A stretch of 64,000 nt of DNA from Phoronis australis (Eukaryota > Phoronida > Phoronidae): contig NMRA01000027.1 in the NCBI GenBank assembly GCA_002633005.1, positions 533,265-597,264 on the forward strand. Reading direction: 5' to 3'. Below the pieces are notes generated by a model. It searched no databases, was not told the DNA's origin, and saw only the letters and a list, made by a program, of their open reading frames with translations. Shown in pieces: positions 32,401 through 46,800 of this stretch. The number at the start of each line of letters is the position of its first letter. Position 1 is the first letter of the stretch. The position numbers were made by a program, and so were the translations under genes.

Positions 32401-34812
32401 TTCTTTTACCAGTTTCAAAAATGGAGATATCATCCACCAAAACAGTCTCGCAAGATTGTTTAAAAAGGCAGGCTCATATCTCTATTGTTTGAGAGTAAAT
32501 CAAAAATCTGAAGCACAGTTCTCTGCGTATCAAGAATATACAGCTCAAACATAAAAATCACCTGCAATTACCTTTTTTCAGAAATTCGTATTCAAAACAA
32601 AAACTGATTTTTCCCTAAAGGATGACAGATGATTGCAGTTCACTATCTGACATTTAAATATTGCATAAATTCACATGTTTCAGTGTGACATTCAGAACAT
32701 TATTGAATATTTCCAAAAACCTTTTTTGAGAAAAGTACTTAACACATAGCTGGTAAGTACAACGCAGAATCTTAATTTTTAGACTTAAGTTCATAACTCT
32801 AGCACTTACCAAAACTAATTAAAAGTAAACAAACATCAGGTGATATTTCATTAATTACCAGTTTTAAGGCACAATAATTCACCGATCATAATATGCTTGA
32901 TAATTTCTAATTCCAAAAAATCTCACCTGTTGAGGTCCCAGACAATGCAGGTGCCATCGTCGCTGGCACTGACCAGGATACTGTAGGGTTTACACACTTG
33001 GAGTGCTCTGATTGGTCCGTTGTGACCGTACAGACACTGACGACAGGAAGTGACTTGCAATTCTGACTGCTGCAATATGTGAGATAAAACACCCTCTTAG
33101 GGAACGACACCTCTGCACAATAAAACAATTAAGAACAAGACACAATGCAAGATCAGGGTGGAGAAACTTTTCAGCAAATTAAGTGAAGAAATACCATATA
33201 GCCTTATCGTTGCATTCATAAAGTACACAATGTGCACTAAATCACAATGAACTTAGAACCAAGCTATCTCATGAAAACTAGGTTTGCCTTGAAACAAAAA
33301 GTTGTCACTACAAAACTAAGTCATAGAGGATGTGAATTATCCTACCAATAAAGTGATACAGTGTTAACAGATGTGAATACCACAGACTGAAGTTCTTTAC
33401 ATGGGAAATCCACATTTTTACAGGTCCCATACACTTTTTCAGCAACGTAAACACCATGTGGTGAGCTCAATGGAAGTAAAAATAACCAACATGTAGCTAT
33501 AAAAATCATACTTTAATAAGAAGTAAAGCAGCTGGCTCAATACCGGCTCAGACATGGCTACTTACCTTTGAAGAGAGAAAGCGAGTATTGAATACAGTAA
33601 TGACACCACTGGTGCCACCTATGAACAGACGTTTGCAGTCAGGCACAGAAGCGCAACAGGTCACCTGAAAGTCATACCAACTAACGTCATTATTTAATTG
33701 CTAGTATATACCAATATGTTAGCCCAACCACACGCAATACAAGTGTAGTTGAAATGAGTACTTCTAAAATGTAACTATAAATGACATAATAATGTACATT
33801 TATACATCTTTTACATCCAGTCAATTGCTTACATATTATTTTACGTAACATCAACAGTAGAAAGCATGGACAGCTAGTGTCCGAAAATCAACCTCCCCCT
33901 GGAGACTTTTGTTCTAATTTTGGAAAAACGAGGAAACACTTTGAAACATTGAAAGTGGACACTCGTACCATGCCCTAATATACCACAAAACTTTCTTTTC
34001 ATGCAGCCTTATTTAGAATGACTTAATGAACCACCAGGTGGCAGCACGCGTCACATGCTCAACAGCTATCCCAATCGTGACCTCTTGCAAAAGCCTCACA
34101 CACTAGGCAACTCTTGCGACAGTTAATGGCTATTTCATGTGATTTCCACTATTTCATGAGTCTTTTTACACTTAAAACATTCATCTAGCACCAATGGACA
34201 AAAGTGAGTCGATTGAACAGTCTCTGACCTTCTCCTCAGAGGTCCAGTGAATGAAGTTGGTGGGTGGCAGATCCTTCTTATTCTTGATCCTCAGTATGTT
34301 GTCTGGGTGACCCCAGCTGACGATGCTTGCCCAGATCACATCAGTGGTGTTGATGGCGACAACTCCTGCAACAGAGGGTACAATGAAATTGCAGAACAGC
34401 TGTCACAGAGGGCATCAAGAACATTGGTCTGTATGTACTGTCACGTAACAGGAAAAACGAAGCAAAACAAAAATTCATTAATTAGGAGAATGCAGTGTAT
34501 TTTAAACAACTAAATGTCATAGATACGTAAAACCTATGAATTTCGAAAATGTGCTTAATAGCAGACAATAGTCACGTGACACAAATTTTGTTTTTCAGAT
34601 TATCCATGTGACCTACCTTTCTCCTTACTATACATGACAAGCAGACAACTGTCTGGTCCCAATCCAAACACCTCGCCAGTAGGTAGCGCCACCACAGAGC
34701 TGACTGACGACCCGAAGTCCTCTCTCCAGCTCACCATGGGTGGGTCACAGTCGGGTGAGCCCACATAGTTACCCCACTTAAGACCAGAAACACCGGGGAC
34801 GACTGAATTATT
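29426..34812 (-). CDS. LYST: LYST C-terminal WD40 repeat exons
   Basis: Exons: 34617-34812, 34229-34365, 33566-33664, 32927-33069, 31448-31545, 30822-30978, 29426-29618. Repeats end in WD-type motifs, for example [20 protein letters not shown] and [31 protein letters not shown] at the start matches the human WD region. The last intron has a GC donor (30820-30821) instead of GT. The exon at 32927-33069 begins at a CAGCAG tandem acceptor. The stop is TAG at 29428-29426. Confidence 0.93.
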
Positions 34813-37800
34813 CTGAAGACAGTTATAAAGACAATGAAATAGAGACCAAATGATTGTAATTATAGTGGTCAGATTAGTAACACTACGTGCCAACAATTCA
34901 GATATTACACAATTTTGTCATAGAACTGGACATTGATTATTAAGTAAGTGTCTGAACTCAAAAATAAAACACCATCGTCCGACATTCTTATAGTTTTAGT
35001 TAAAATTTCCTTTCAGTTTAGCGCAGCCAAGTGCGACGTAAAACGACCCATGCTTCCATCATGAGTATGATTGTGCTTCATACCTTAAGGTTTTGAAGAA
35101 TGGAATTATTAAATTAGCTACAACAGCAGTAATTCTGAGCTTGAGTGTTGAAAGAGTGACACCACGCACACACGAACATTGATAACGTGACTGATCTAAT
35201 GTTATGTATATGACTGTGTATTTGAAATACTAAGGACAATGTTATCTTAGATGTCCATACAACAGTAGATAAAATAAAGACAAAATACAAAATACAAAGT
35301 TTTAACACCTGTCAACACACAGAGACCTGCACAAATGTTCAATTTTGACTCACCTTGGAAGTGTCATTATCTGGTACTGTCCTTACAGTTTCCCTGCCCC
35401 CAGGGAAGCGGCAGATGTCATGAGGAGATCTGAACAACTGTTTGGGGGTCTGGCCGTATGTTTTGATCATGGTCTTGACTGCACCTCTCTTAACAGGGTC
35501 TTCAATGGCGTCCACATCAATACCAAAGTATGTCTAAAAACAAACATAATCATGAAGAAAGACATATAGGATCATTTGTTAAAATCAGAAAACAGTAACC
35601 TGGACAAAAAACAAAAACAAAAACAGGGTCTTAAGTCATGTTGTTTGTTTGAACGTATTAAGAAGCAGAAATCACAACAGATTACCACAACTTCCAGCAT
35701 TCGCCAAAAATAAACACACAAACCAACCCAGAATTGACTGTCATGACTGACCACAAGCTGAATTGATGGCCATGACAGAGCAAACTAGACAGGTTGAAGA
35801 CTTACAGCAGGATGGAACACATTAATAGCATCAACGGCTGGCTTTCCTTGCTGCTTGAATCCAAACACCAAGTCGATCCAGTGATGGATCATTGACGACA
35901 CGTATGCAGACTCCAGTGCCTGACGGTGGACGAGAGTGAAGAGCCGAGGATTGTGGGAACACCATGGTGGCAACTCGACATCTTCTACAGGATTACCGCA
36001 TTGACGCTTTTTGAAGTCAAATCCTGTAGAGGTTACAGAGATTATTGTCTGTTTGTTTTGTAGCCAGCAAAAACTGATAAGTAAGGGCATTCAAGATTTT
36101 AGTCAATTAGTGAAAATGGAAACCAAATATTATCAATGTAGTAGAACACAGAAATTGGGTCAACTATGACTATTGAACATTGTATCAGAACTCTTTTGTA
36201 TGAACTTATATTACTAAACGAAATACTATAAGACTGTTGAAGAAAATGAAGCACACATAAAATGCAGAATGTCGAAGGAGTTTGTGAGATCACAAAACAA
36301 TAGCACACCTTCACTGTTGAGTAAGAACTCAGGAAGGAAGAAGAATTCTGGGATCAGTTCCTTGACATCAGTGGTTGACTCATAGCTTGACAAACGGTAG
36401 GTGGTGGCCAGCGAGTGGAATGTACGGTCAGGAATGTCAAAATGACCATCTGCAACATAGGCAAGATGAACTAACTTAAATCAGCAAGTCTTCATCTTAA
36501 AACTGTTCACACTCCTACACTAACAGCATTTCACGAATTGCTAATCGCAACATCTTCAAACCCAGGGTTTGTCATAGTTACAGCTTTATGCATTTCCATT
36601 TGGAAGTATAAAGACAACAGCAGCAGGATGAGTGGCAGGCCGACCACCACACTATCCTAGCTAGTTACTCAACATGTTCACCAATGAAAGTTGGGAGAGA
36701 GTGAGAGATCAGTGGCAGGATTCAAACCCTGTCATTCCAGGAGTGTACCTATAGCTCAATACCACCACCTAGGCCTGAACACGTGACCAGATCTTTACCA
36801 ACCCTTACGCTAGGTCAGCCATATTTTAGTCACATGAAAAATTCACTCTAGTCTTCACTTAAGTGCTACAGGGATTGTCAGTGCTCCATGCCACATTTCA
36901 GTCACTTCATTTGCATAATTAGGGCATACTAAAGAGTTAGTCAATGACAAAATAGCCCGCCCGACAATTATGTAACAATTAGTTCCAAGTTTCCCTGAAG
37001 CACACAACTCAAGCCTACCTTGATATGACAAGAACATCTTGGTGAAGGGGGGTAGGCGCACTAGGAAATGCAGTACACTGCCGCTGTTGGAATAATGTGA
37101 TCCGTAGTGATATGGAGCCATGTGGAACGGGGACACACGCAAGACAGCTGGGTCGACCTTACTGGCCTCTGACACTAGGAACTGTTAACAGAAACATCAA
37201 CAACTACATGAAACCAGACTAAAGAAAATTTTCAAGATCAACCCAACAGACATGCACCCACTTATTAGTAAATTGTCAGGAGACATAGGTTTCACGTATT
37301 CATTACACAGAGGTTGCATGCATTCATTAAATGTGATTCCCAAGTGTTCAATGCGTTCTGTTCGTTAGCCGCACACAAATCACACTGATGCGGTGAACAC
37401 AAGACATTTAGCTTTATGTAATGGAAAGTAAAACCACTCATTTTAGACCATATAAAAGTAGCCGAATTAAAGCACATGGACTGAATACTGAGTTTACTGT
37501 TGTCAGCACCTTTACCGTAAGAAACCTTTGTGCCAAATATGACCACCGGGTGTTGCTGCACACACACAACTTGAATTGCAACCTTATCAATAAATTGTGA
37601 CATTTAAGAATGCATTTCACAAATTATCTTAATGTCATTATCCTAAGACAAAAACAATTTCCAGAATTGACCTATATTTAATTTTTTCAAAAAGCTTCCG
37701 ACAATGTAATGAGTGTCAGTAATTTTTCAACACATTGTCTGACAGTAGCCAAATGTACGTAATTTATGAATAGATTAAAGCATTTTAAGAATACTTTGAC

Positions 37801-40800
37801 ACTTTTCATTGTGTATGAAAAAATGTCAAACTAAAATCTCACTTGCCTGCCATACTTCCAAAATAACTGTAATACCTAGCTAAGCAAACTTGTTATTGCT
37901 GATACCTGGACAATACACGGTGAACTTTAAGACTTAATCACACATTTGAAAACAAAATACCCAATTAAGGTCACTTAGCCTAACGAAGAGAAACCATCTC
38001 TCACAAACCAGAAATCTTTCCTTGTATAAGTCAGTGCTTACATTGTAGTTAGACACATATTTCTCCTCCCGAGCTTTTTCCTGTACAGAGATAGGCTTGG
38101 TCAAGTCTCGGTACATCTGTGGACTTTCAAGGTCGATCAAGGTTGATGTGTACTCTTTCAACACAAATGGGAACACAGGGTACTGCATTAGATCATTGAA
38201 AGAACGCCCTGCCACCTGAAATATCAACATTATACTATTACTTGAGTGATTCCAAACTTTTCAAGGGGCACTGACACAGTTTTAATTATCATAATTGAAT
38301 CTTTGTCGTTTTACATTTTGATCTTAGCCTACAACAAATCTGTAAAAAAATGGGGTCACTAAATTAGTCTTTTCGTTACAACTGCCTTAAACAGAGACAT
38401 CTATGGCAAAAATGTGAAATTAACTTGCTTTGGATTACTGATAAAACCTTCTAATTAAAATCTTGTTGTACGATGTTCGATTTATGTTTTAACTGCTTTA
38501 ATTATACTTCCCAGTTAATTGATTTTCTTACGTAGGCATGTCTTAATGAAGGGCTGTTACTGAACTATACTTACGAGGGCATCTGTTATGAAGGATGCAA
38601 CTTAACTGTACTTAATACCTAGGTGTAAGTTAACATTTTTCTGGATTTTGAATACCACAGATTTTACCATTTTAGCTTCTATGCAAAAAGTTACACTCAT
38701 TGTCGGCTAAACTTCTCTTAAATTTCATTTTGTTGCCTATCGAGTTTTCTGTGAAATAAGAGAAAAATAATTTGGGGTCACAGACTTCGTTTTGAGGTGT
38801 GTTATCTCAAACAGTGTCACACAATGCACAATTTGGCCTTCTCAAATGTGCACCAATTTCAAGATCATGATTACTTGGCTGTGTTTCACTACATAGTAAT
38901 TATGGTATAATGTTTTGGATTGTGAAATAAGTTAGTTCACGTAAGTTTCTTTTTTAACAATTCAAAATTGCCGTTTGAATTAGGCCACACCTAATGTCCA
39001 CCCTTCAGTTTGCTTGTTGTTTAGTTTGAGGTTATTGTGACATCTGATTTCACACGCTATTACTTAATGCCAAAATCACTCACCTTGTTGAGATGTGTCA
39101 GGTACTCAAAGTTAGTCATCTTGCCCTCCAGCCACAACTGCTGTATGGCGCTCAGATTCTCCACCTTCAAAAGGTTAGGTAATGCTTTCCCCATCAGGTG
39201 AGTATACACAACGTCGCGCTCCTGCAACAAGAACATGGAGAGTTAACATCAAATCTGATCAATCAAGGACAACAACATTGCCAAAATCGAATCTGCTGTT
39301 AATTTCAGTGGCTTCCAACATTGCAATGAATACCGTGTCTGACAGTAATAGTTTTCAATTTACTGTAAGGCACTAGCTGTGGCATAGCTTAATTGAGGGG
39401 GTCCAGTGCCCTTGTATGGAATGAGCAAACAATGCACTCATTGTCTGGCAGACCATTTTAAGGCTATTGCGAACCTTGAATCCTTCAAACATTGTGGTCT
39501 ACCCTGCAATGCCCTAGACCTGCTAATTACTATGGGTGTAAAATGTAAAAAAAATTGATAATTAGAAGCCGGATAATTCTTTGGCATCTTTTGATGCTTC
39601 ATAAACTTGAGGATACAAGTTCGTAGGCCTATTCTCAATTCTATAAAAACCGTAAAATGTCAGCCAAAATTTAAAAAAATGCTTCTACTGAGAAAAACGC
39701 AGTGAGAGTAGACACTTCATCAAATTCTCAACACGAAATTTTACAAAGAAAGAAGTCAATTTGTAAAGTAAAATACTGAGCGAATGGTTAACTCATGGGC
39801 TTACTTTAGTTGATTCCAATGCTAACAAGCACGTTTTGCCGTTGGTCAGGAATATCTCAATGGCATTGTCGTTGAGCTGATACCATCGTTTATGGATCTC
39901 CTTGATCTCTTCCAGAGGCCAGTTCATGGACAGGTCATCCTTGTTGCCTAGCAACAGCTGCGTATAGTTGGCATCCATGATGGCTTCATCGCCAATGAAA
40001 TACATGCTGTTCTCACCAATGAGCAGATCACCTGGTATCTCACTAGATGGCGTCACACTCATGCTACGACACGTTAATCTGAAAATGAAAGCACAAAAAA
40101 GCCTTGCTAAACAATAGTGATAACATGGCACGTTGTATTGTACAATAGCTGCAAGCTGAAAATCCACCACAATTTTCAACACAAGAGGGCAGATCTCACT
40201 TTCCTCCAGCCAACACGGAAATCTTCATTCATCGACATAAAACACGCCAAATTTTACTTGAATGTGTACTTTTAAATTGGTTCAAATAATTTCAGCTTGG
40301 CCCACTTAAAAATCACGGATATCATCAACGGTCACCAAGTCTTAAAGATGGAGCAACATGAATGAAGAGAACAAATAGAGCAAGAGGGATTAAGATAACA
40401 GATGTGACTCATCATGTCAACATGTGACTTCACAACAGTTTAATCAGCGCCACCTAGTGGCAAGGAAGGGTCATAAAGGTATTGGTGGAAGTTATCTATA
40501 GCAAAATGAACAGCACCGTCATAAATTTTTTTAAGACCTGAAGTGTGTTCAGTAAGGCACAAACATCTCGAAAATTGACAAGATATTCAGATCTCGTCTT
40601 AAAAGTCGAGCGAGACATGTGACCTCATCAGTTTTAACTATAGCCTTGCTGCACACACCCCAAAGTGACTTAACAACATGCTAGTTTGTGTAATGCTGTT
40701 ATTGCTGAACCACATGCTGCCTATGTCTGACGACAAGCAACAAGTAACAAGTAACAGAATGCAGTGCAAAGCCTTGAACTAGGCTAACTTACTGAATATT

Positions 40801-43800
40801 CTTGATTAACATCCTGCGAATGAGACACTTTGTCAGCTCAAGTGAAGCAAAATGTGAATACCAAGCTTTTGAAAATACCAACAGAAAGAACAATACAAAG
40901 GTTATAGTTAGTATTTACCTTGAATTGACAACTCTCAAGATGCTTTACAAACAAACCAAAGATTGATTTCAACTGAAAATATCCACCATTCAGCTTCGTA
41001 ATCTATCATTCTTTATTCTGGTAATTTCAAATAAAACATGCTCCAGAGATGTGGGAGGGACTAACTACGTACTCTATTTTTTCGTTTGTGTGTAGTCTGT
41101 AAATCAGAGCAGCCGAGTCCGAGGTTTGGTGATCATCATCAAAGAGATAGGACAGGGGAGACTCACGTTCTTCCGATTCTGAAAAACCATGATTTTTCTG
41201 TAATGCATGCATACCTGTCCTACGTATGTCTTAGCTGAATACATTCAAACAGTCTTGAGAAACACGAAAACGAAATTCCAATTTTTCCGTGATTTTGCTT
41301 AGTAACAAGGCGTAGATTTGTTGTAAGCTATATGGTACAGCATAAGACAAATCGGTAATTGTTAGTAGTAAACTTCTTCTACTTCACGTCACAGTTCAAT
41401 TCACAACGTGTGTAGCTCACCCAGTTTGTGCTGTGCTTCACTTTTCAGCTTTTCTGCACTAATCCCCAGGTGGCACCGTTGTAGCCTCTTGCGTACTCTG
41501 CATGGTCCCTCGGTGGGGTCCAACTGCCAGGACTGGGGGTAGGACTTGGGGTCATGCCAAACAGCTCTATAAGACAACATAGGGTGGTGAAATGATAACT
41601 TATTCAGATTGTAAGTTCTACTTATTAATTTGAAAGAGGGGAAATCCCTACGATATTGCAATTTCAATCTGGCCACCTGTGCCCAGTTACATGAAACAGT
41701 CCCAAATAGGGACTCAACCGAGTTCCTTAAATTTTCTGCTTATTTTTGGACTCATGAAAACATTGATTGCTCTTTCGTGTATTGTTTTAGTTTCATTACT
41801 AAGTCAACTTTTGACTTTGATACAAATCGAGAGTGAACTCTACGTTGAATCTTTAATATTATCGAAAATAATTAGGGATCTTTTCATGCAACACCCCCAA
41901 TTTAAGGACTGAGTCCCTATTTATTTTCAATGAACCCTAAGCTCAGTTTTTAGTTAATATATTATTAGAAAATGTCATTAATCAAAGAGATCATAATAAA
42001 AATGAATTGATAGAAAAATATTGCATCTGCGAGTCCACAAAAACACAAATACACAAAAAAACTTAAGGACCTTAGTTGAGTCCCTTAGAGATTTGGGACT
42101 GTTTCATGCAACCGGCCACTGGTGTCTGCAGGACGAAACTATCAGGGTGGACTCTAGTTTTGTCTTCATTCTAATTTTCTAGCTATTCAGCTTCTCCAAA
42201 CTTAACAGTAAGTTGTTTGAAACTAAAGCTGGCTAAAATCCACAAACATCAACCTATCATGTCCTACACTACACTGCATCTCCTCCCTTCCATCAACTTA
42301 CCTCTCATGGGTCAATTGTTGAATCAGCTGCTGCCACTGTTTCTTCACTTGAAGACTGTGTGTCATCTTCACCTTGAGGTGTTCAATGAACTTCTTCCTC
42401 TCCCTATTCTGGTTCTTGACCACGTTCTGGGTCACCTCCATGGCGTTGACGGAGATCTGCCGTGTAGTCACTTCACTCTTCTGCAGGACCCTGGCATGAA
42501 AAAGTTTGTAAAGCGCAATTTAGACATGAAAAGTTGTAATAACCTACAGGTTACATAACAAATGTGACAATTAAAGCAAGTTATTTCCTAGAACAATATA
42601 TTCACTAAATGTTTAAATTAATGACAATGCTCAACTTATATGACAAATCTAACAACAAAGCATTGTTTAATTCCATGATGTAAAATGCATGCCAAAAATA
42701 ATGAATAAGCCACAATGAGCCAACATGACCCGTCATTCTAGCTACTTTGACTATGAATTCTGTTAAGTCAGCCAGCATGACAGGAAACTTTGTCAGCCAG
42801 TTGTGAGATTATTTACGACATGTACAACAGTGCTGTACCTTTGTACACAGACAGCTCGCTTCTCAGCCCAGGATTGTCGTTGACGCTCGGTCTCTGCCTG
42901 CCAAGCCTTCATGTCGTCTTCATTGGCCAACATGGGTCCGTATGCCTTCAGATGTGGCAGGAAGCCGTCAATCATCTCCTTCTGTTGAGGACGTAGACCT
43001 GCATAGTGGTTTGTCACCATGTCTCGCAGGCATGCATTCAGACGCTGACCCTGAGTTGAGAAACAGAAACGAGAATGATCAATAAAACTGTTCCGAGCAG
43101 AAACTATGAAATTCAACACCATCAGCTGAACCAAAGCCTTTAACAAAACAAAGTGAATTTATTAAAGGCTCTATAAATAATGTCCTGGTGTCAAAAACAT
43201 CAATCTTTTTCACAGGCACGTTTTGTTCTTACACTGTGTGCTTATTGTTGTTAGGATGAAATTGGTAACAATCAATCACCTAAAATTCCCCTGATGATCT
43301 TATAGTCTTGGCGACTGAACCAAGCCCACAATGACAAGCAACTGAATGGGCCAGTCTGAAGCCTAGACACCATTTCTCACGATAATAACAATCATTTTTA
43401 TGACAAACAAGAGGACTGATTTTGTGGTGAGTGGCCTAGATAAAAAGTTGGTTTTTGATTCAAGGCACGGGTTTACTGCTCCTTTAAGCACAAGGAAACT
43501 AATAGTTAACAATTAAAGAATAATTAACAAATATAACTTTTTTAACAAACAATAAACAAAATGCTCATATACTGGTCTTGATGAAGTTTTGTTTAAATGA
43601 AAAGTAACTTCATTGAAGCTGAACGATTTCGTAACCTCAAACACATGGAAAGCACTCAATTCTGATACTACTCACCGTGCAGCCAGTATTTCCCATCAGT
43701 TTCATCAAGTCGGGTAATTTTGGACTTTTTGAAGTAGTCACAAGCTGCACAGCATACAGCCTCTGGTCAAGACTAGACGATGGCCGTAGCACATGCGTCA

Positions 43801-46800
43801 GTAAACGACTGAATTGAATCCTCAAGAAATCCCTGGATCCCCTCAGCAGACTATTCCACACACTTTCATTCGAACGAGGCTTTTCCATGGCCGTCAGCAA
43901 GGAATTCAAGAGAGAATCCAAAAGGTGGCGCTCAAACTGCTTCTTGTAGACGAAAGTTTCTGGAACACATGAGTCACCATCTTCACACAAGCGCGCAAGC
44001 TTGTCCTCTACGGTGGACTGGGAGGAATGAAGGTCGCCTGTAAACAAATAAATTGTTTAGTTATTTCCACAAGAAGCATGACCCCAATTGGGAGATTGCA
44101 GGAGATTCATCATATTTAATGCAAATTCTGCAAAAAAACCTACAAACTATTAATGAGAATGAAAAGTAAGTATTTCAAACAAAATCTTCAGCGCAAACAT
44201 TGCTTGCCAATATAATGGCAAACAAAACAGGGGAAAGCAAACAAGTCAAAAGTATGTTTTGTTCACTACCGCTTACGTGTTCTCTTTGATTGCTTCCAAC
44301 ATATTATCAGTTACCAAACTCAAACAGCTAGCCAACATAGTTGACAATTTACCTGAGAAAATGACAAAGTCAACGCTCATTGTCACAACCTTTCGATATC
44401 GTTCCGCTAACTCATTATCAGACGTTTGACTTTGATTAGAGACGGAGGATTGTTGGTAAAAAACAGAAGAGTGTCGCCTGGAAGGATCAATAGTCAACGT
44501 TTCACGGTTCAGTTCATGTTCATCTTCATTGAGACAAAATTGATCGTAAGGCGAGACAGGACGGAGAGTAGCTGGTGGACAGGAATACAACGAACCACGA
44601 CGTCGCTGAGCCAGTCGCTCAGTCTCACTGATCGTCAGGAACGGATCTTTGCGCTTGTATGACATCAGTTGGTCACGTACGGCAGACGTAGACACAGACC
44701 TTCTGAAGTCTGGAATACACATAAATTCCCAACTCAAACAGTCTAATTATTCAGGTCACATGAACAAAAAGCCCAAAGAGCAAAACCTCAAAATGGTAAA
44801 CGTTTTCCTAACTTCAGGTGAGCAATCAAGTTAGTTGTGAGGTAACACGGGAACAGTACACAAAATCGGAATTATTAAAAGTGCCATCTTTTCAATTTTC
44901 AAGGGCTTTTAACAAAATAGTTAGCCCAAATTTTGATGGCAGCTACAGTACAGAGCTTGGAAATTTTAAAATAGTGATACGTGGCAACTTTTTTTTCTGA
45001 TAAAAATGATAAAATTGTGTCCACTGGCCAAACATTACCATCATTTTTTTCTGTACACAATTATTCAGTCGGAATACTTTAATTCTAAAAAATATCACCA
45101 TTAGAAAAATTCTTCAGTTACACAATACACACAATTCAATTGTAATCAGAGCATTTTTATCTGAAGAGCCCAAGGAAAGTGGTATGTCACATCAACAACC
45201 TCAGGCTGCAATCCCTCATATGACCAAGGCTGGTCTGTTCAGTTACATTTAGTGAGGATTGATTAAGCGCGATCTTATCTGGTCAACACTGGTAAACAAC
45301 TCAGGCTCAATATACAAAAGCTGTTACCTGAAAATTTCAACAAAATAACATTCATATGCAAAAAAACTTGATTGGATTGTTGATTTCTAAAAATGACATC
45401 CCAAAAGATTTGTGGACTGCTGATTATGTTTACATTACACTAGTTTAGCGATCTCCACATACAACAGACAGGTTTAAGGTGCACTATAAACACCTGTGGA
45501 TTTTCAAAATGCTTTGAGCTAAAAGGCTGCAACTGTAGAGAACTCGTTGCAAAAAATATCAACAGAAGGTCACACCTGTTGCCCTTGTCTTCTCTCGAAG
45601 CAGCAGAGTGTGCATAATGGACGTCCGGCGACGGATGATGTTCAGTTCACACGTGGTCTGAATGAACTCTAGACCTGACTGCATGACCAGGCACTGCAGC
45701 TGGCAGACAACGTCGACAGACCGCGCGTAACTCTCCATCATCTGGTTGGCATGGAGACCGATGTGCACTTGTTCCAGAGCATTAAGCAGGCGCATCATGT
45801 CCTCAAATTGTTGATAGGCGGCAGCACCACTCGTGCTGAAAAGGAGAGATCAGAACAACAGTGTGGCAAGCAAGTAATGGCCCTATCACCAACTGGCAAA
45901 TTGAAATATTTTGTCAAGTCAGTACGGGAGTGCTGACAATTATTATCTTGCAAGGCACAGACCTACTACTTCTGCAAAAAGTTTATATTGCAAAATTCCA
46001 ACAATTCCTGGTCTTTGACTGAAAACATTCTTTATTTCTAACATCAGTATACATGGCAAAATTTTGACAACAGGGTTGACTTAAAATTACACATAATACA
46101 CACAAAGAGCAAAGGTGACAAAAGCAATAGATATTACACTTGGAATTAACCAAGTTTTAGTAATAGTAACTAAACAAGAGAGTAAGAATAAGAAAAGAAT
46201 GGGGAAAATGAAAGAGAAATGGCTGTTAAAGATATATTCTGAAATATTCTGACACACATTTAAGAACAATAATGTTTGATAAATAGGTCAAGTTTTGCTT
46301 CCATACAGTAAAAAAATAGCAGAAGCTCTTTAATTAGAATGGTCAGGGAGCAAGACAAACTGACGCAGATGACAGTTGGCGAGGCATTTCACGAAGAAAT
46401 CATCTACCATTTTGCTCTCACCATAAAAACATGTGTTGGATGAATTAGGGAAATTATGATTAAATTTTTGGGCATGACGATACTTACAAGATGTTCAGCA
46501 CTAACTAACGACTCAATCTACTGAAATTAATTTAAGTCTTCACAAGTGACTTACAAACACTTGATAGATGACACTTAAAATTTCCTCTCCTATTTCGCCT
46601 TTGTTGTACCACACCACTATCACAAGTCATGTCAAAAATCTGTTAACACTCACCCTAGAGCTCTTGAGGTGATCAGCGACAACAGGTGAGTAATATCCCC
46701 GACTAACACCTCGTATGGGTCAACTACGCCGTGACTGACTGGCTTTGTGTGGTGCTTGGCGATGGCGTGGATCACATTACACAGAGTCTCGACCAATCCG

